NCBI GenBank assembly: GCA_964011675.1
Contig: CAXGPR010000022.1
Span: 1 to 49,940 of the forward strand
Direction of reading: 5' to 3'
DNA length: 49,940 nt
Source of the DNA: GCA-2693325 sp964011675
Lineage (GTDB): Bacteria; Latescibacterota; UBA2968; UBA8231
The notes beneath the pieces were generated by a model. The model searched no databases. It saw nothing but the letters and a program-made list of their open reading frames with translations, and was not told the origin of the DNA. Numbering within the stretch: the first letter of the stretch is position 1; every line of letters starts with the position of its first letter. The position numbers and the translations under genes are program-made. Below are positions 1-7,630 of this stretch, in pieces.

Positions 1-404
1 CCATCCGCGCATAGCCCGCATTCCAGCGCTCTCTTTGCTCTGCGTCTGCCAGCGGCCACTGGACCCCGTCGATAGAGTCTCTAGGATCGGAGCTAAACCA
101 CGAGAGCAGTAATTGATTTTTCCCCAAAGACGCGATCCCGGCCTCGCGATCGTCTAATGGACTGTCATTCACCACGCGCGGATTGGTCCACTTCTGACCG
201 CCTTCATCGCTATGACAAAGCACCGTGCGCCCAAAGGGACAGGAGGCAATCATTGCGAAAACCGGAAGCTACTACAACGAGCCTCCCAGGCGGCATCAGA
301 GTCACGGTCGGCCAGCCGAAGTATCCAAAAAAATCGCTCGGGAAAGAGGCTATAACGCCGTGCTGAACGCGCAGGGCTTTAGCTGTCCGTTTACTCTTTG
401 CCAA
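1..404 (-). pseudogene. Sialidase/BNR-repeat-like protein, frameshifted, 5' part only
   Basis: The gene runs off the left edge; only the N-terminal ~135 codons are present. The first frame gives a stretch with FGYFGWPTVTLMPPGRLVV followed by ASGFR and then stops. One frame over, the sequence continues without a break as CPFGRTVLCHSDEGGQKW, then SPLDDREAGIASLG, which is the usual continuation of this sialidase-fold family (glycoside-releasing beta-propeller proteins). Removing one T of the TT at 253-254 (plus strand) joins the two frames with the expected spacing between GFR and CPFG. The start is probably TTG at 402-404, preceded by GGAGAAGG seven bases upstream; it lies 21 bases after the stop of the gene at 426-1280, so it is the last visible gene of the serS operon. 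It is either a real frameshift or an assembly error; family membership is more certain than substrate. Confidence 0.65.
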
Positions 405-425
405 TGACGCACCTTCTCCATCTTT

Positions 426-1280
426 CTACACCTGTGCCGTGCTAACCAATCCAAGCACAACGGCCAGCGATGCCAGGCGCTTTTCAACTGATCCGACCGC
501 TCTCCCGTCCCAGGGCCGTTCCAACCAGTCTCTTCCCCACGTATCGCCTCGGTGTAGCCACGCTCGCATACCGACTCTTCGCGCAATTTCGACTTCGATG
601 CAATCGAGTTCTCCCTCGGCAACCAGCGCGAGAGCTCGCCGAACCGACCAGTCAAACAGGCGCTCGTCCCCGCAGCGTACGCCTTCTGCGGATAGGGCAT
701 CAGAGGCTTCTAATGCAGTTGAGCAGTCTGCGTAGACACCCCGCTTTTCATCCCATATACCCGGCACGGTCTCACCTAAGAAACGCTCGGTTTCCACTTC
801 AAAGAAATCATTCATCAATACGGCCACGCAGCGCGAGGCCAACAGATGCGCATCCCCAGTTCTCTGGCCAGCAGCCGCTGCACTGCCCAAGCGCAGCACT
901 TCAATCCACCACCCAATCTCTTTGCATTCTTTTGACGGCCCACCCAGCCGCTTATACAGCCGCCTAATCAGATCCGTTCCCACCCCGTAGGATCGATCAT
1001 CTTCCACGGCAAGTCCCCACGCGCACAGAGCCCGCGCCACGCTCAGCGCTAGCCGCGTAACACCTTCACTTTCCATCCAATCTGCCAACTGATCGTGCAT
1101 GCGCGCAACGCGTTTAACGACTTCGCGGTACCCCTTTTCATCCCGCTGACTCGCCGTACAGCTGGCCGACTGACATACAATCCATTCAACTTCTTCTGCC
1201 AAGCTTAGATCTAAAAGACCGGTTTCTAGCGACTCCAGTTCGGCCTGATAGTGCGTATGCCATATTGACGACTCGCTCAA
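426..1280 (-). CDS. Hypothetical protein, mainly helical
   Basis: The family is not recognised. The protein is about 284 residues, rich in Ala, Leu, Glu and Arg, with no signal peptide or membrane segment. The regular spacing of leucine and charged residues suggests an all-helical fold. A short stretch with GVYADCSTALEASDAL followed by a paired Trp-Arg region recalls helical-toroid proteins, but not strongly enough to assign one. An open frame extends to 1358, but the likely start is TTG at 1280-1278. It overlaps the TGA of the upstream epimerase as TTGA, the same start-stop coupling used elsewhere here, with GGGCGG just upstream. Coupling to the epimerase suggests the two products work together, possibly on the substrate of the downstream sialidase; this is inference. 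Confidence 0.6.
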   Translation of the reverse strand: MSESSIWHTHYQAELESLETGLLDLSLAEEVEWIVCQSASCTASQRDEKGYREVVKRVARMHDQLADWMESEGVTRLALSVARALCAWGLAVEDDRSYGVGTDLIRRLYKRLGGPSKECKEIGWWIEVLRLGSAAAAGQRTGDAHLLASRCVAVLMNDFFEVETERFLGETVPGIWDEKRGVYADCSTALEASDALSAEGVRCGDERLFDWSVRRALALVAEGELDCIEVEIARRVGMRAWLHRGDTWGRDWLERPWDGRAVGSVEKRLASLAVVLGLVSTAQV

Positions 1281-2290
1281 AACCGCCCGCTGCGCGACTC
1301 GTACTTTGTCGGTTTCCCCAAGCTCTTGCCTCCCGCCTTCACCCATTCCGCAGTCCACTCGAGCATCTGCTCGACGCCCACTTCAGGCGGACCTAATGCA
1401 CTCACCAGACGACGCGTGTCTCCGAGCAGAGCGTCTTCCGCTTCGCAGTTAACAAAGTTCGGTTCCTGGCCTAGCAGCACCCCCAACTCCTCGGCCAGCG
1501 TCCGCGTCGACAGCACCGCTAAACCCGTCATATTGACGATGACCGGTGGGTGGGCACACAGGGGAAATAGGCGGCACAAATAGGCGTTGGCATCTCCCTG
1601 CCAGATCTGGTTTACATACCCCATGGTCAGATCAATCGGATCTCCATTCCACACCTTCCAAGCCAGATCGTGGATTATGCCGTAGCGCAGTTCCGTAGCG
1701 TAAAAAAGACGAACAACGGCCAGCGGCGTGCCCTGAACGCGCGCCCAGTACTGTGCGAGCCGCTCCCCTCCCAATCGAGATTGGGCATACTCACCGATCG
1801 GTTCGACAGCCGCATCTTCGTCTGCACCTGTGCCCTTGGCCGAAGTGTACGCATATACGTTGCCCGAACTTACGTAGACAATGCGCGCGTCTCTGTACCG
1901 GCGCACCACTTCTCCCGGCAGCCACGAATTCATCGCCCACGTCGTATCTTCATTACCCGTGGCTCCGAATTTAAATCCTGCCATCTGATACACATAAGGC
2001 GCATCGGGAAGGGAATCCAGCGCACCTTTTTCCAATAGATCCGCGGCGATGGTTTCTACGCCTAAATGCCGTAAATAAGCGCGCTGCTCAGCGTTCGAAA
2101 ACCGAGATACCGCGATGACTCGGCGCGCTCCTGCTCGCACGAGGAGTTCGCACAGCGTCGGCCCCATTTTACCGGCGGCGCCGAGAACCATGATATCTCC
2201 ATCAAGCTCCGCAACGGCGTCACACACGGCATCGCTGGGCGTGCACATTTGATCGATTAAGTCTGCTTCACTACCCATTATTTTTTTCAT
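1277..2290 (-). CDS. NAD-dependent epimerase/dehydratase (SDR family) with YxxxR active site
   Basis: This 337-residue protein is an extended short-chain dehydrogenase, a family that epimerises, dehydrates or oxidises nucleotide sugars or free sugars using NAD(P). The Rossmann nucleotide motif is GAAGKMG near residues 37-43, following the strand DIMVL. The serine region is YVSSGNVYAY near 139-148. The active-site tyrosine is Tyr168 in EYAQSRLGGER. The position four residues later, normally Lys, is Arg172. An N-terminal extension of about 30 residues precedes the Rossmann strand. It is followed by a TTGA overlap with the hypothetical gene and preceded by a 21-base gap after the zinc-ribbon gene. 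The Lys-to-Arg change may mean a shifted or reduced activity; the fold assignment itself is secure. Confidence 0.82.
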   Translation of the reverse strand: MKKIMGSEADLIDQMCTPSDAVCDAVAELDGDIMVLGAAGKMGPTLCELLVRAGARRVIAVSRFSNAEQRAYLRHLGVETIAADLLEKGALDSLPDAPYVYQMAGFKFGATGNEDTTWAMNSWLPGEVVRRYRDARIVYVSSGNVYAYTSAKGTGADEDAAVEPIGEYAQSRLGGERLAQYWARVQGTPLAVVRLFYATELRYGIIHDLAWKVWNGDPIDLTMGYVNQIWQGDANAYLCRLFPLCAHPPVIVNMTGLAVLSTRTLAEELGVLLGQEPNFVNCEAEDALLGDTRRLVSALGPPEVGVEQMLEWTAEWVKAGGKSLGKPTKYESRSGRF

Positions 2291-2311
2291 ATTCTATCCG
2301 AAATCTGCTTT

Positions 2312-2620
2312 TTACCAGTCGCGGCGATAGGTCCAAAACGGACCTACTGGATTGTGCTTAAGGCGGGGAATAGACTCGTTGCAAAGGGGACATATGCGCA
2401 CTGCACGCAGAACGGGTGCTCCACAGTGGGGACACGTGTAGTTTAACACTCTGTAGATTAAAAACAACCCAACCGGCCCCAAGAGCATGCCTATTGCAAT
2501 CCAGCTGCGCAGGCTCGCCCCTCGCCGATGCGCCACGCGCGCTGCAACCAGTCCACAACCGACCCACGCAGCCGCAGAGAAAGCGCCCGCTGCGAGTGCA
2601 ACCAGCAGCCAATCATCCAT
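2312..2620 (-). CDS. Small membrane protein with C-terminal zinc ribbon
   Basis: This 102-residue protein has two hydrophobic segments, around residues 5-27 and 40-57, and then a cytoplasmic zinc-ribbon-like knuckle pair, CPHC near 63-66 and CPLC near 77-80. It ends in a short basic, Trp-rich tail. The arrangement of membrane anchor plus treble-clef or ribbon is common in small hypothetical bacterial proteins of unknown role. The ATG at 2620 follows GAGAGATACCGAC. It lies between folD (51 bases upstream) and the epimerase (21 bases downstream), all on the same strand, so it is likely co-transcribed with them. No function is proposed. Confidence 0.7.
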   Translation of the reverse strand: MDDWLLVALAAGAFSAAAWVGCGLVAARVAHRRGASLRSWIAIGMLLGPVGLFLIYRVLNYTCPHCGAPVLRAVRICPLCNESIPRLKHNPVGPFWTYRRDW

Positions 2621-2671
2621 GTCGGTATCTCTCAGATCGTCCGGTTAGTCTCTTGGACCAGCGCCGATTTA

Positions 2672-3559
2672 CTACTGCACGCCGCCCAATCGCTTGGCGG
2701 CTTCGATTGTATTGTACAGAAGCATGGTAATCGTCATAGGACCTACGCCATTGGGCACTGGCGTGATGGCACGCGCCTTTTTACGCACGGCGGCATAGTC
2801 GACGTCGCCCACCAAACGCCACCCGCGTTCTCGCGTAGCGTCCTCAATGCGGTTGACACCGACGTCTATGACCACCGCACCCTCTTTCACCATCTCATCG
2901 GTAATCGCCCTTGGCTGTCCGGCTGCCACGACGAGAATATCCGCCTGACGCGTAAAATAGCCCAGATCGTGTGTCCCTGTATGACACAGGGTCACCGTGG
3001 CATTTCCTCCCTCCATCTTTTGCGCCAGTAAATTCGCAACGGGGCGCCCGACCAGCGGACTACGCCCCACCACAACGGCGTGCTTTCCTGCCACTTCTAC
3101 GCCACTGCGCTGTAGTATTTGCAGAACGCCGTGCGGCGTGCAGGGCCAGAACCCTTCTTCTCCCCGGAGCAAGCGACCGAGATTAACCGGATGCAGTCCA
3201 TCCACGTCCTTCTCGGGTGAGACCGCGTTTAGCACGCGCTCTTCGTCCTGATCGGGCAAGGGAAGCTGCACTAAAATACCGTGGATACTCTCGTCGGCGT
3301 TGAGCTCAGCAATTGTCCCTAACAGGGCTTCCGTGCTTAGCGAAGCGGGGAAATCGAGCTGCACCGAATGCATGCCCAACTCCTGGCAGGCCTGAGTTTT
3401 TGAACGCACGTAGGATTGGGAAGCCGGATTCTCGCCCACGAGCACTACGGCCAGCCCCGGCCTGAGCATGTGCTCTTGGGCGAGATGAGCTACTTCCCTC
3501 CCCATCTCCTCGCGCATCTGCGCCGCAATCTCTCTTCCATCTAATCGAATCGCCGACAA
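2672..3559 (-). CDS. folD: Bifunctional methylenetetrahydrofolate dehydrogenase/cyclohydrolase
   Basis: FolD interconverts 5,10-methylene-, methenyl- and 10-formyl-tetrahydrofolate in the cytoplasm, supplying one-carbon units for purines and formyl-Met-tRNA. The family signatures are intact: SYVRSKTQACQELG with the active-site Lys, the substrate-site stretch GILVQLPLP, the cofactor loop VVVGRSPLVGRPVA, and the C-terminal TPVPNGVGPMT. At 295 residues it has the normal length. An open frame extends further 5' into serS, but the start is taken as TTG 3559-3557 because AGGAG sits seven bases upstream, just after the serS stop. With purU at 7631 the window carries both FolD and formyl-THF deformylase, so it can balance the one-carbon pool. 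Confidence 0.95.
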   Translation of the reverse strand: MSAIRLDGREIAAQMREEMGREVAHLAQEHMLRPGLAVVLVGENPASQSYVRSKTQACQELGMHSVQLDFPASLSTEALLGTIAELNADESIHGILVQLPLPDQDEERVLNAVSPEKDVDGLHPVNLGRLLRGEEGFWPCTPHGVLQILQRSGVEVAGKHAVVVGRSPLVGRPVANLLAQKMEGGNATVTLCHTGTHDLGYFTRQADILVVAAGQPRAITDEMVKEGAVVIDVGVNRIEDATRERGWRLVGDVDYAAVRKKARAITPVPNGVGPMTITMLLYNTIEAAKRLGGVQ

Positions 3560-3569
3560 GACCGTTCTC

Positions 3570-4928
3570 CTATTTACCTTCTGGATGCAGCCGCTCTTTA
3601 CCCACCACTGAGCGCAGGGCTTCCGGAACAACAACGGATCCATCCGGCTGTTGATAGTTGTCCAAGACCGCAATAATCAACCGTCCCATAGCCGCTCCGG
3701 TATCGTTTACGGTGTGGCAAATGCCGCGTCCCTCTTCGCCTTTATACCGTATACCCAATCGGCGAGCCTGATAATCGGTCGTGTTGGTATCGGTCATCAC
3801 CTCCATGTACTCGCGTGAGCCCGACATCCAGACTTCTAGATCTCGCTGCCGACAGCTGGCTAAATAGCCTGCATCTCCAGTGCACTTATCGACCATGCGA
3901 TAGGGCAACTTCAGCTGCTGTAAGAGCCATTCATTGATCTCGGCAAACTCGGCATAAACGGCTTCGGACTGTTCGGGCAAACACACTGCATTCATCTCGA
4001 TCTTGTCGAATTGATGAACGCGTTTGATCCCTTTCACATCCTTTCCCCACGAGCCCGCCTCAGAACGGAAGCATGCCGTATAGGCAAAGATTTTAACGGG
4101 CAGCTCTTTCGCGTCCATAACCCGATCCGCAAAATAGCTAAAGTTTGTTGGCTCCGAAGAGCCCACCAGAAAGAGCTGGGTTCCATCCTCGACGTTATCA
4201 CTGCTAATCGCGTAGACTTGATCGCGTCCCTCGGGAAAGTGAGAGGTGCCGTACAGGGCGCGTTCGCGTACGAGCAGAGGCGGCACGAACATCTCGTACC
4301 CCCTGTTCAATAATTCATCTACAAGGAGGCGGCTGAGCGCATACTGCATGCGAGAGATATCGCCGCGCAGGTAGGCAAAGCGCGAACCGGAGACCTGCGA
4401 AGCTTGGAGCGTGTCTATACCCCCTAGATCAACGCCGAGCTCAGAGTGATGAGCTGCGGTAAATTCGCCTTCGGCATGAAGGGGAAATTGAGGCATGTGG
4501 CGGGCACTGTCCTCGCCCGTCCCGAGCTGATCGCGCTCGAGATAACCCACTCCGGGGATCCACGCCTTCTCCTCAACATTATCCTCCTCTCCTGCACCGT
4601 GCGGCATATCAGGATGAGGCCAGTTGGGAAACCAATCGAGTATCTGCTGCCACTCGTCGTTCACCGAGGCCATTTCCGCCTCCAGCGCGCGCGATGCGTC
4701 ACGCAGTTCCACGCCCTTGGCCCGAGCTGCATCTGGGTTCTCTCGACCCAATTTAGCCAATTCTTTCTTTTCGCTGTTTAGCGCATCAATTTTGCCCTGC
4801 AGGTCTCTGCGTATACCGTCCAAGACCAGCCAGCGATCGACGTCGGCCAACTTCGGATCGACTTTGCGCAGCCGGATGGCTTCGCGCAGCGTGTCGATCT
4901 GTGCACGCGCTTTCTTGGCATCAATCAT
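3570..4928 (-). CDS. serS: Seryl-tRNA synthetase
   Basis: SerS charges tRNA-Ser with serine (class II synthetase). The N-terminal ~110 residues form the tRNA-binding coiled coil, rich in Glu, Lys, Arg and Ala. Motif 2 is visible as CFRSEAGSWGKDVKG with HQFDKIE following. Motif 3 is GAAMGRLIIAVLDNYQQ near the C terminus, a variant of the usual GLAVGRTLVA form. The length of 452 residues is slightly longer than typical. Of two close starts, the ATG at 4928 is preferred: GAGAGGG lies eight bases upstream and the protein then begins MIDAKKAR, close to the usual short N terminus. It is the first gene of a minus-strand operon, with folD starting 10 bases after its stop. A 227-base divergent region with several hairpins separates it from pdxH. 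Confidence 0.95.
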   Translation of the reverse strand: MIDAKKARAQIDTLREAIRLRKVDPKLADVDRWLVLDGIRRDLQGKIDALNSEKKELAKLGRENPDAARAKGVELRDASRALEAEMASVNDEWQQILDWFPNWPHPDMPHGAGEEDNVEEKAWIPGVGYLERDQLGTGEDSARHMPQFPLHAEGEFTAAHHSELGVDLGGIDTLQASQVSGSRFAYLRGDISRMQYALSRLLVDELLNRGYEMFVPPLLVRERALYGTSHFPEGRDQVYAISSDNVEDGTQLFLVGSSEPTNFSYFADRVMDAKELPVKIFAYTACFRSEAGSWGKDVKGIKRVHQFDKIEMNAVCLPEQSEAVYAEFAEINEWLLQQLKLPYRMVDKCTGDAGYLASCRQRDLEVWMSGSREYMEVMTDTNTTDYQARRLGIRYKGEEGRGICHTVNDTGAAMGRLIIAVLDNYQQPDGSVVVPEALRSVVGKERLHPEGK

Positions 4929-4949
4929 TCTATTCACCCTCTCATTAAC

Positions 4950-5098
4950 AATACGAGTTTAAAAAACGCAGAAAACCCGTATTCTCGCAATAAGAACACC
5001 AGCCTCGACTCTGGTATATATTCTCACTACAGGCCCCTGTCTAAGAGCCTTCTTCGAGCTCATTACAGGGTTATTCAACGATCTATGTACGGACATAG
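4950..5098. other. Hairpin-rich divergent intergenic region between serS and pdxH
   Basis: No gene is seen between 4929 and 5155, but four inverted repeats are readable. 4950-4960 pairs with 4973-4983 (11 bp, one mismatch), just upstream of the serS ribosome binding site. ACCAG at 4998 pairs with CTGGT ending at 5015. CCCTGT at 5035-5040 pairs with ACAGGG at 5065-5070, with an inner GAGC/GCTC stem. CTATGT at 5083-5088 pairs with ACATAG at 5093-5098 around a four-base loop. No T-box anti-terminator sequence was found in the serS orientation. These could be leader structures, operators or chance repeats. Confidence 0.35.
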
Positions 5099-5155
5099 CC
5101 ATCCCTACGCTACGGGTTTATAAAGCCCATACTTTGCCTTTTAGAGGAGCTTAAA

Positions 5156-5764
5156 ATGCAAGAAACATACTTGGACAGACGTGATTTACTTCCCGATCCT
5201 TTGGCGCAGTTTGCCCTTTGGTACGAAGAAGCGCAGCAGAGCACCGTCGCACTCCCACACGCTATGGTGTTAGCTACTGCCGACGCGCAAGGGCGTCCTT
5301 CTGCTCGCATGGTCTTGCTCAAGGAATGCGATCAGCGCGGATTTGTCTTCTACACCAATAGCAACTCTCATAAGGGTCGAGACCTTTCACAAAACCCACG
5401 CGCTGCGCTGGTATTCCACTGGGAGCCTTTGCGCAAGCAGGTGCGCGTCGAAGGAGCCGTTGAACGGGTTTCATCGGAAGAGGCCGATGCCTACTTTGCA
5501 ACGCGACCGCGCGGCTCTCAGCTAGGGGCTTGGGCCTCGCCACAGAGTGAATCGATACCCGATCGCACCGCACTAGAGCGCGAGACTGATCAATTAGAAG
5601 CGCACTATGCCGAGCGAGACGTGCCCCGCCCTCCCCATTGGAACGGCTATCGCGTATGCCCCGACACCCTTGAGTTTTGGGTCGATCGCGCCAGTCGTTT
5701 ACACGATCGCTTTAAGTACAGACGCTCTCCGCAGGGATGGCAGATCCAGCAGCTGGCTCCTTGA
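5156..5764 (+). CDS. pdxH: Pyridoxamine/pyridoxine 5'-phosphate oxidase
   Basis: PdxH is an FMN enzyme that makes pyridoxal 5'-phosphate, the final step of vitamin B6 synthesis and salvage. The 202-residue protein has the expected order of motifs: the N-terminal DPLAQFALWYEEA, the FMN-binding SARMVLLKECDQRGFVFYTN followed by a Ser/Lys site NSHKGRDL, then WEPLRKQVRVEG, RPRGSQLGAWAS, and the C-terminal dimer region WNGYRV and DRFKYRR. The tail QQLAP matches the short Pro-ending tail of the family. The start is firm: AGAGGAGC lies seven bases before ATG 5156. It is a single gene, convergent with the LysR gene 48 bases downstream. Confidence 0.95.
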   Translation: MQETYLDRRDLLPDPLAQFALWYEEAQQSTVALPHAMVLATADAQGRPSARMVLLKECDQRGFVFYTNSNSHKGRDLSQNPRAALVFHWEPLRKQVRVEGAVERVSSEEADAYFATRPRGSQLGAWASPQSESIPDRTALERETDQLEAHYAERDVPRPPHWNGYRVCPDTLEFWVDRASRLHDRFKYRRSPQGWQIQQLAP

Positions 5765-5812
5765 GCCGAGAACGCACAGTGCCCAGGCCCATAGCACCAA
5801 CGAGTCAGCCTC

Positions 5813-6733
5813 TCAAGGAGCCTCGCCTTCCTCCAGCCAAAAGCGCCTTCTTCCATAGGTCGATACGATCTGTTCGAGGAGCAGTCGTATCGCTGGACCA
5901 AAGTAGCGACCGCGCCGCCAGGCAATGCCGATGTCTCTTGTAAACGAAACCCCCCGCACCTCAACCTTACACAGATCGCCGCGCGCAGCGGACTCCTCTA
6001 CAACCCTCTCTGGGAGAAAGGAAATACCGACCCCTGCTTCAACAAGCTTGCGCATCGCTTCCGGACTGCGCATCTCCATGACTCTGCCGGGCTGCAAACC
6101 GGCTTCAGCAAGCCTTTCGTCAACAATCTTTCGCGAAACAGAATCGGCGTGAAAGAGCAGGAGCGGCTCTTTGACCACATCCTCCAGATCCACTCTGCTC
6201 TGACGAGCAAAGCGGTGATCACCTCCCACAACTAAGGGCATCCGATCGGCACAAAGAGGCATAGTAGCAATTTTCGGATGACTGTAGGGCAGAGAGATTA
6301 CGGCAAACTCAGAACGATTCATCAGTAAGTCATCCACCAAATAACGCGAAGGGGCGACCTGAGCACTCAGCTCCACACCTGGATTTTCACGCATATAGCG
6401 CTTGAGGATTTCGGGCAAGAGGTAAATAATGGCCGCATCTATCGCCCCGAAGCGAAATCCTCCTCCCGGCCCCATATCTCCTCGCTCTAACTTTTCCCCC
6501 ATCTCATCCAGCAGGTCTTCTATTTGCAAAGCGTAGTTCATCAACAGCCGTCCCTCGCCCGTAAGTTCGACGTGGCGGCTATCGCGATTAAAGAGCTGGG
6601 TATTGAGCACACGTTCCAATTCACTAATTCCGCTGCTGACCGTTGGCTGGGTCACGTTCATCTCGCGCGCTGCCGGAGTAAATCCGCCCGTTCGTGCGAC
6701 GGCCATAAAGTAGCGTAGATGCTGCAAGTTCAT
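5813..6733 (-). CDS. LysR-family transcriptional regulator
   Basis: The 306-residue protein starts with a LysR winged helix-turn-helix: LQHLRYFMAVARTGGFTPAA, then MNVTQPTVSSGISELE, with the helix-turn-helix around residues 18-37. A helical linker follows, then a periplasmic-binding-protein-like effector domain from about residue 90 to the end. LysR regulators usually act as tetramers on promoters near their own gene and respond to a small metabolite. It is divergent from the HAD phosphatase gene across a 63-base gap, which would be its most likely target by position. It is also convergent with pdxH. The effector cannot be read from sequence. Confidence 0.92.
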   Translation of the reverse strand: MNLQHLRYFMAVARTGGFTPAAREMNVTQPTVSSGISELERVLNTQLFNRDSRHVELTGEGRLLMNYALQIEDLLDEMGEKLERGDMGPGGGFRFGAIDAAIIYLLPEILKRYMRENPGVELSAQVAPSRYLVDDLLMNRSEFAVISLPYSHPKIATMPLCADRMPLVVGGDHRFARQSRVDLEDVVKEPLLLFHADSVSRKIVDERLAEAGLQPGRVMEMRSPEAMRKLVEAGVGISFLPERVVEESAARGDLCKVEVRGVSFTRDIGIAWRRGRYFGPAIRLLLEQIVSTYGRRRFWLEEGEAP

Positions 6734-6796
6734 CTAGTGAGCACTCCGATCCAATTGTGTTTTGTTGATAGGTCTCACGCCGCTATATTTACCCTC

Positions 6797-7450
6797 ATGT
6801 CTGGTATCCTATTTGACTGCGACGGCGTGTTGGTCGACAGCGAGCAGTGGAGCTGCGGTGCGTGGATTCCCGTGCTTAAGAAGCACGGTATCGACGTCGA
6901 ACTTGCCGATATCCAAGTGTTTTTAGGGCGCTCCGACGCTTCCGTATTGGCACACTATGCGCGACAAACGGGCCGATCGCTTTCCGACGACCTAATAGGG
7001 GAAAAGGAATCCGTTTACTTTGACCTAGCCCGAGGCGCGCTGGAGACCTTCCCCGGCCTAATCGATTTACTAGACCGACTTGCCGAGCAGAAAGTTCCCA
7101 TGGCCGTGGCCTCGTCTGGCCGCCCCCATAAGATTCGCTTTTCCCTAGAGCAGGTGGGCCTACTCGACCGCTTTGACATACTATGCAGCGCGAGCGAGGT
7201 AGAGCGCGGCAAGCCAGCTCCAGATCTGTTTATTCACGCGGCGCAAAAAATGTCCATTCCTCCCCATCAGTGCATCGTCATAGAGGATTCAACGGCCGGT
7301 ATACAAGCGGCTGCCGCAGCGGGGATGAGCGTCCTCGGCTTTTGTTCGAGCCTGAGCAGAGAGCAGCTCCTTGCAGCGGGCGCAGAGCACGTTTTTTCGC
7401 ATTACGATGAGCTCCCCACCCTGCTTAAAAAAAAGAGTAGTATTTTTTAG
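6797..7450 (+). CDS. HAD-superfamily hydrolase, beta-phosphoglucomutase/phosphatase type
   Basis: The protein has the HAD motif I FDCDGVLVDSE at residues 6-16, with the nucleophile Asp and the acid/base Asp two residues later. Motif II is AVASSGRP and motif III is the RGKPAPD lysine followed by IVIEDSTAGIQAA with the acidic pair. The cap lies between motifs I and II, so this is subfamily IA, whose members act on small sugar or polyol phosphates such as beta-glucose 1-phosphate or 2-deoxyglucose 6-phosphate. At 217 residues the length is normal. The ATG at 6797 is chosen because motif I then sits at the usual distance from the N terminus; the frame is open further upstream into the LysR gene. 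A strong terminator follows at 7523. Confidence 0.88.
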   Translation: MSGILFDCDGVLVDSEQWSCGAWIPVLKKHGIDVELADIQVFLGRSDASVLAHYARQTGRSLSDDLIGEKESVYFDLARGALETFPGLIDLLDRLAEQKVPMAVASSGRPHKIRFSLEQVGLLDRFDILCSASEVERGKPAPDLFIHAAQKMSIPPHQCIVIEDSTAGIQAAAAAGMSVLGFCSSLSREQLLAAGAEHVFSHYDELPTLLKKKSSIF

Positions 7451-7496
7451 AAATTTAGTTCAAGTTGTCTTTGTCTCTGCCGATTAATTAAGCATA

Positions 7497-7510
7497 TGGA
7501 CTTCGGTCCA
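7497..7510 (+). other. UUCG tetraloop hairpin upstream of terminator
   Basis: TGGAC, TTCG, GTCCA form a 5-bp stem with the very stable UUCG loop, extendable by further pairs across one mismatch. It lies 12 bases before the terminator stem, so the 3' untranslated RNA of the HAD gene would carry two stacked hairpins. It may protect the transcript end or be part of a small RNA; neither is demonstrated. Confidence 0.4.
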
Positions 7511-7522
7511 CATCCTTGGGGC

Positions 7523-7567
7523 AAGCCCTGCTGGAAGCTTCTCGCATCCAGCAGGGCTTCTTTATTA
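7523..7567 (+). terminator. Rho-independent terminator of the HAD phosphatase gene
   Basis: AAGCCCTGCTGGA at 7523-7535 pairs perfectly with TCCAGCAGGGCTT at 7547-7559 around an 11-base loop, then CTTTATTA follows. This is a 13-bp GC-rich stem with a T-rich tail in the plus direction. There is no T-run on the minus side, so it serves the plus-strand gene ending at 7450. Confidence 0.85.
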
Positions 7568-7630
7568 TCTCACCAACGGCCTTATATCCAATGTCTATAG
7601 GAAAGCTGCACAGTAATTTAGCGACCACAT

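Noticed and set aside
470..967. 165-codon open frame on the plus strand
   Set aside because: It lies opposite the hypothetical gene at 426-1280, has skewed Arg/Ser/Pro composition and no binding site, and resembles no protein; it is a shadow frame in GC-rich DNA.
4929..5155. T-box or riboswitch before serS
   Set aside because: Hairpins exist, but no T-box anti-terminator sequence or known aptamer pattern was found.
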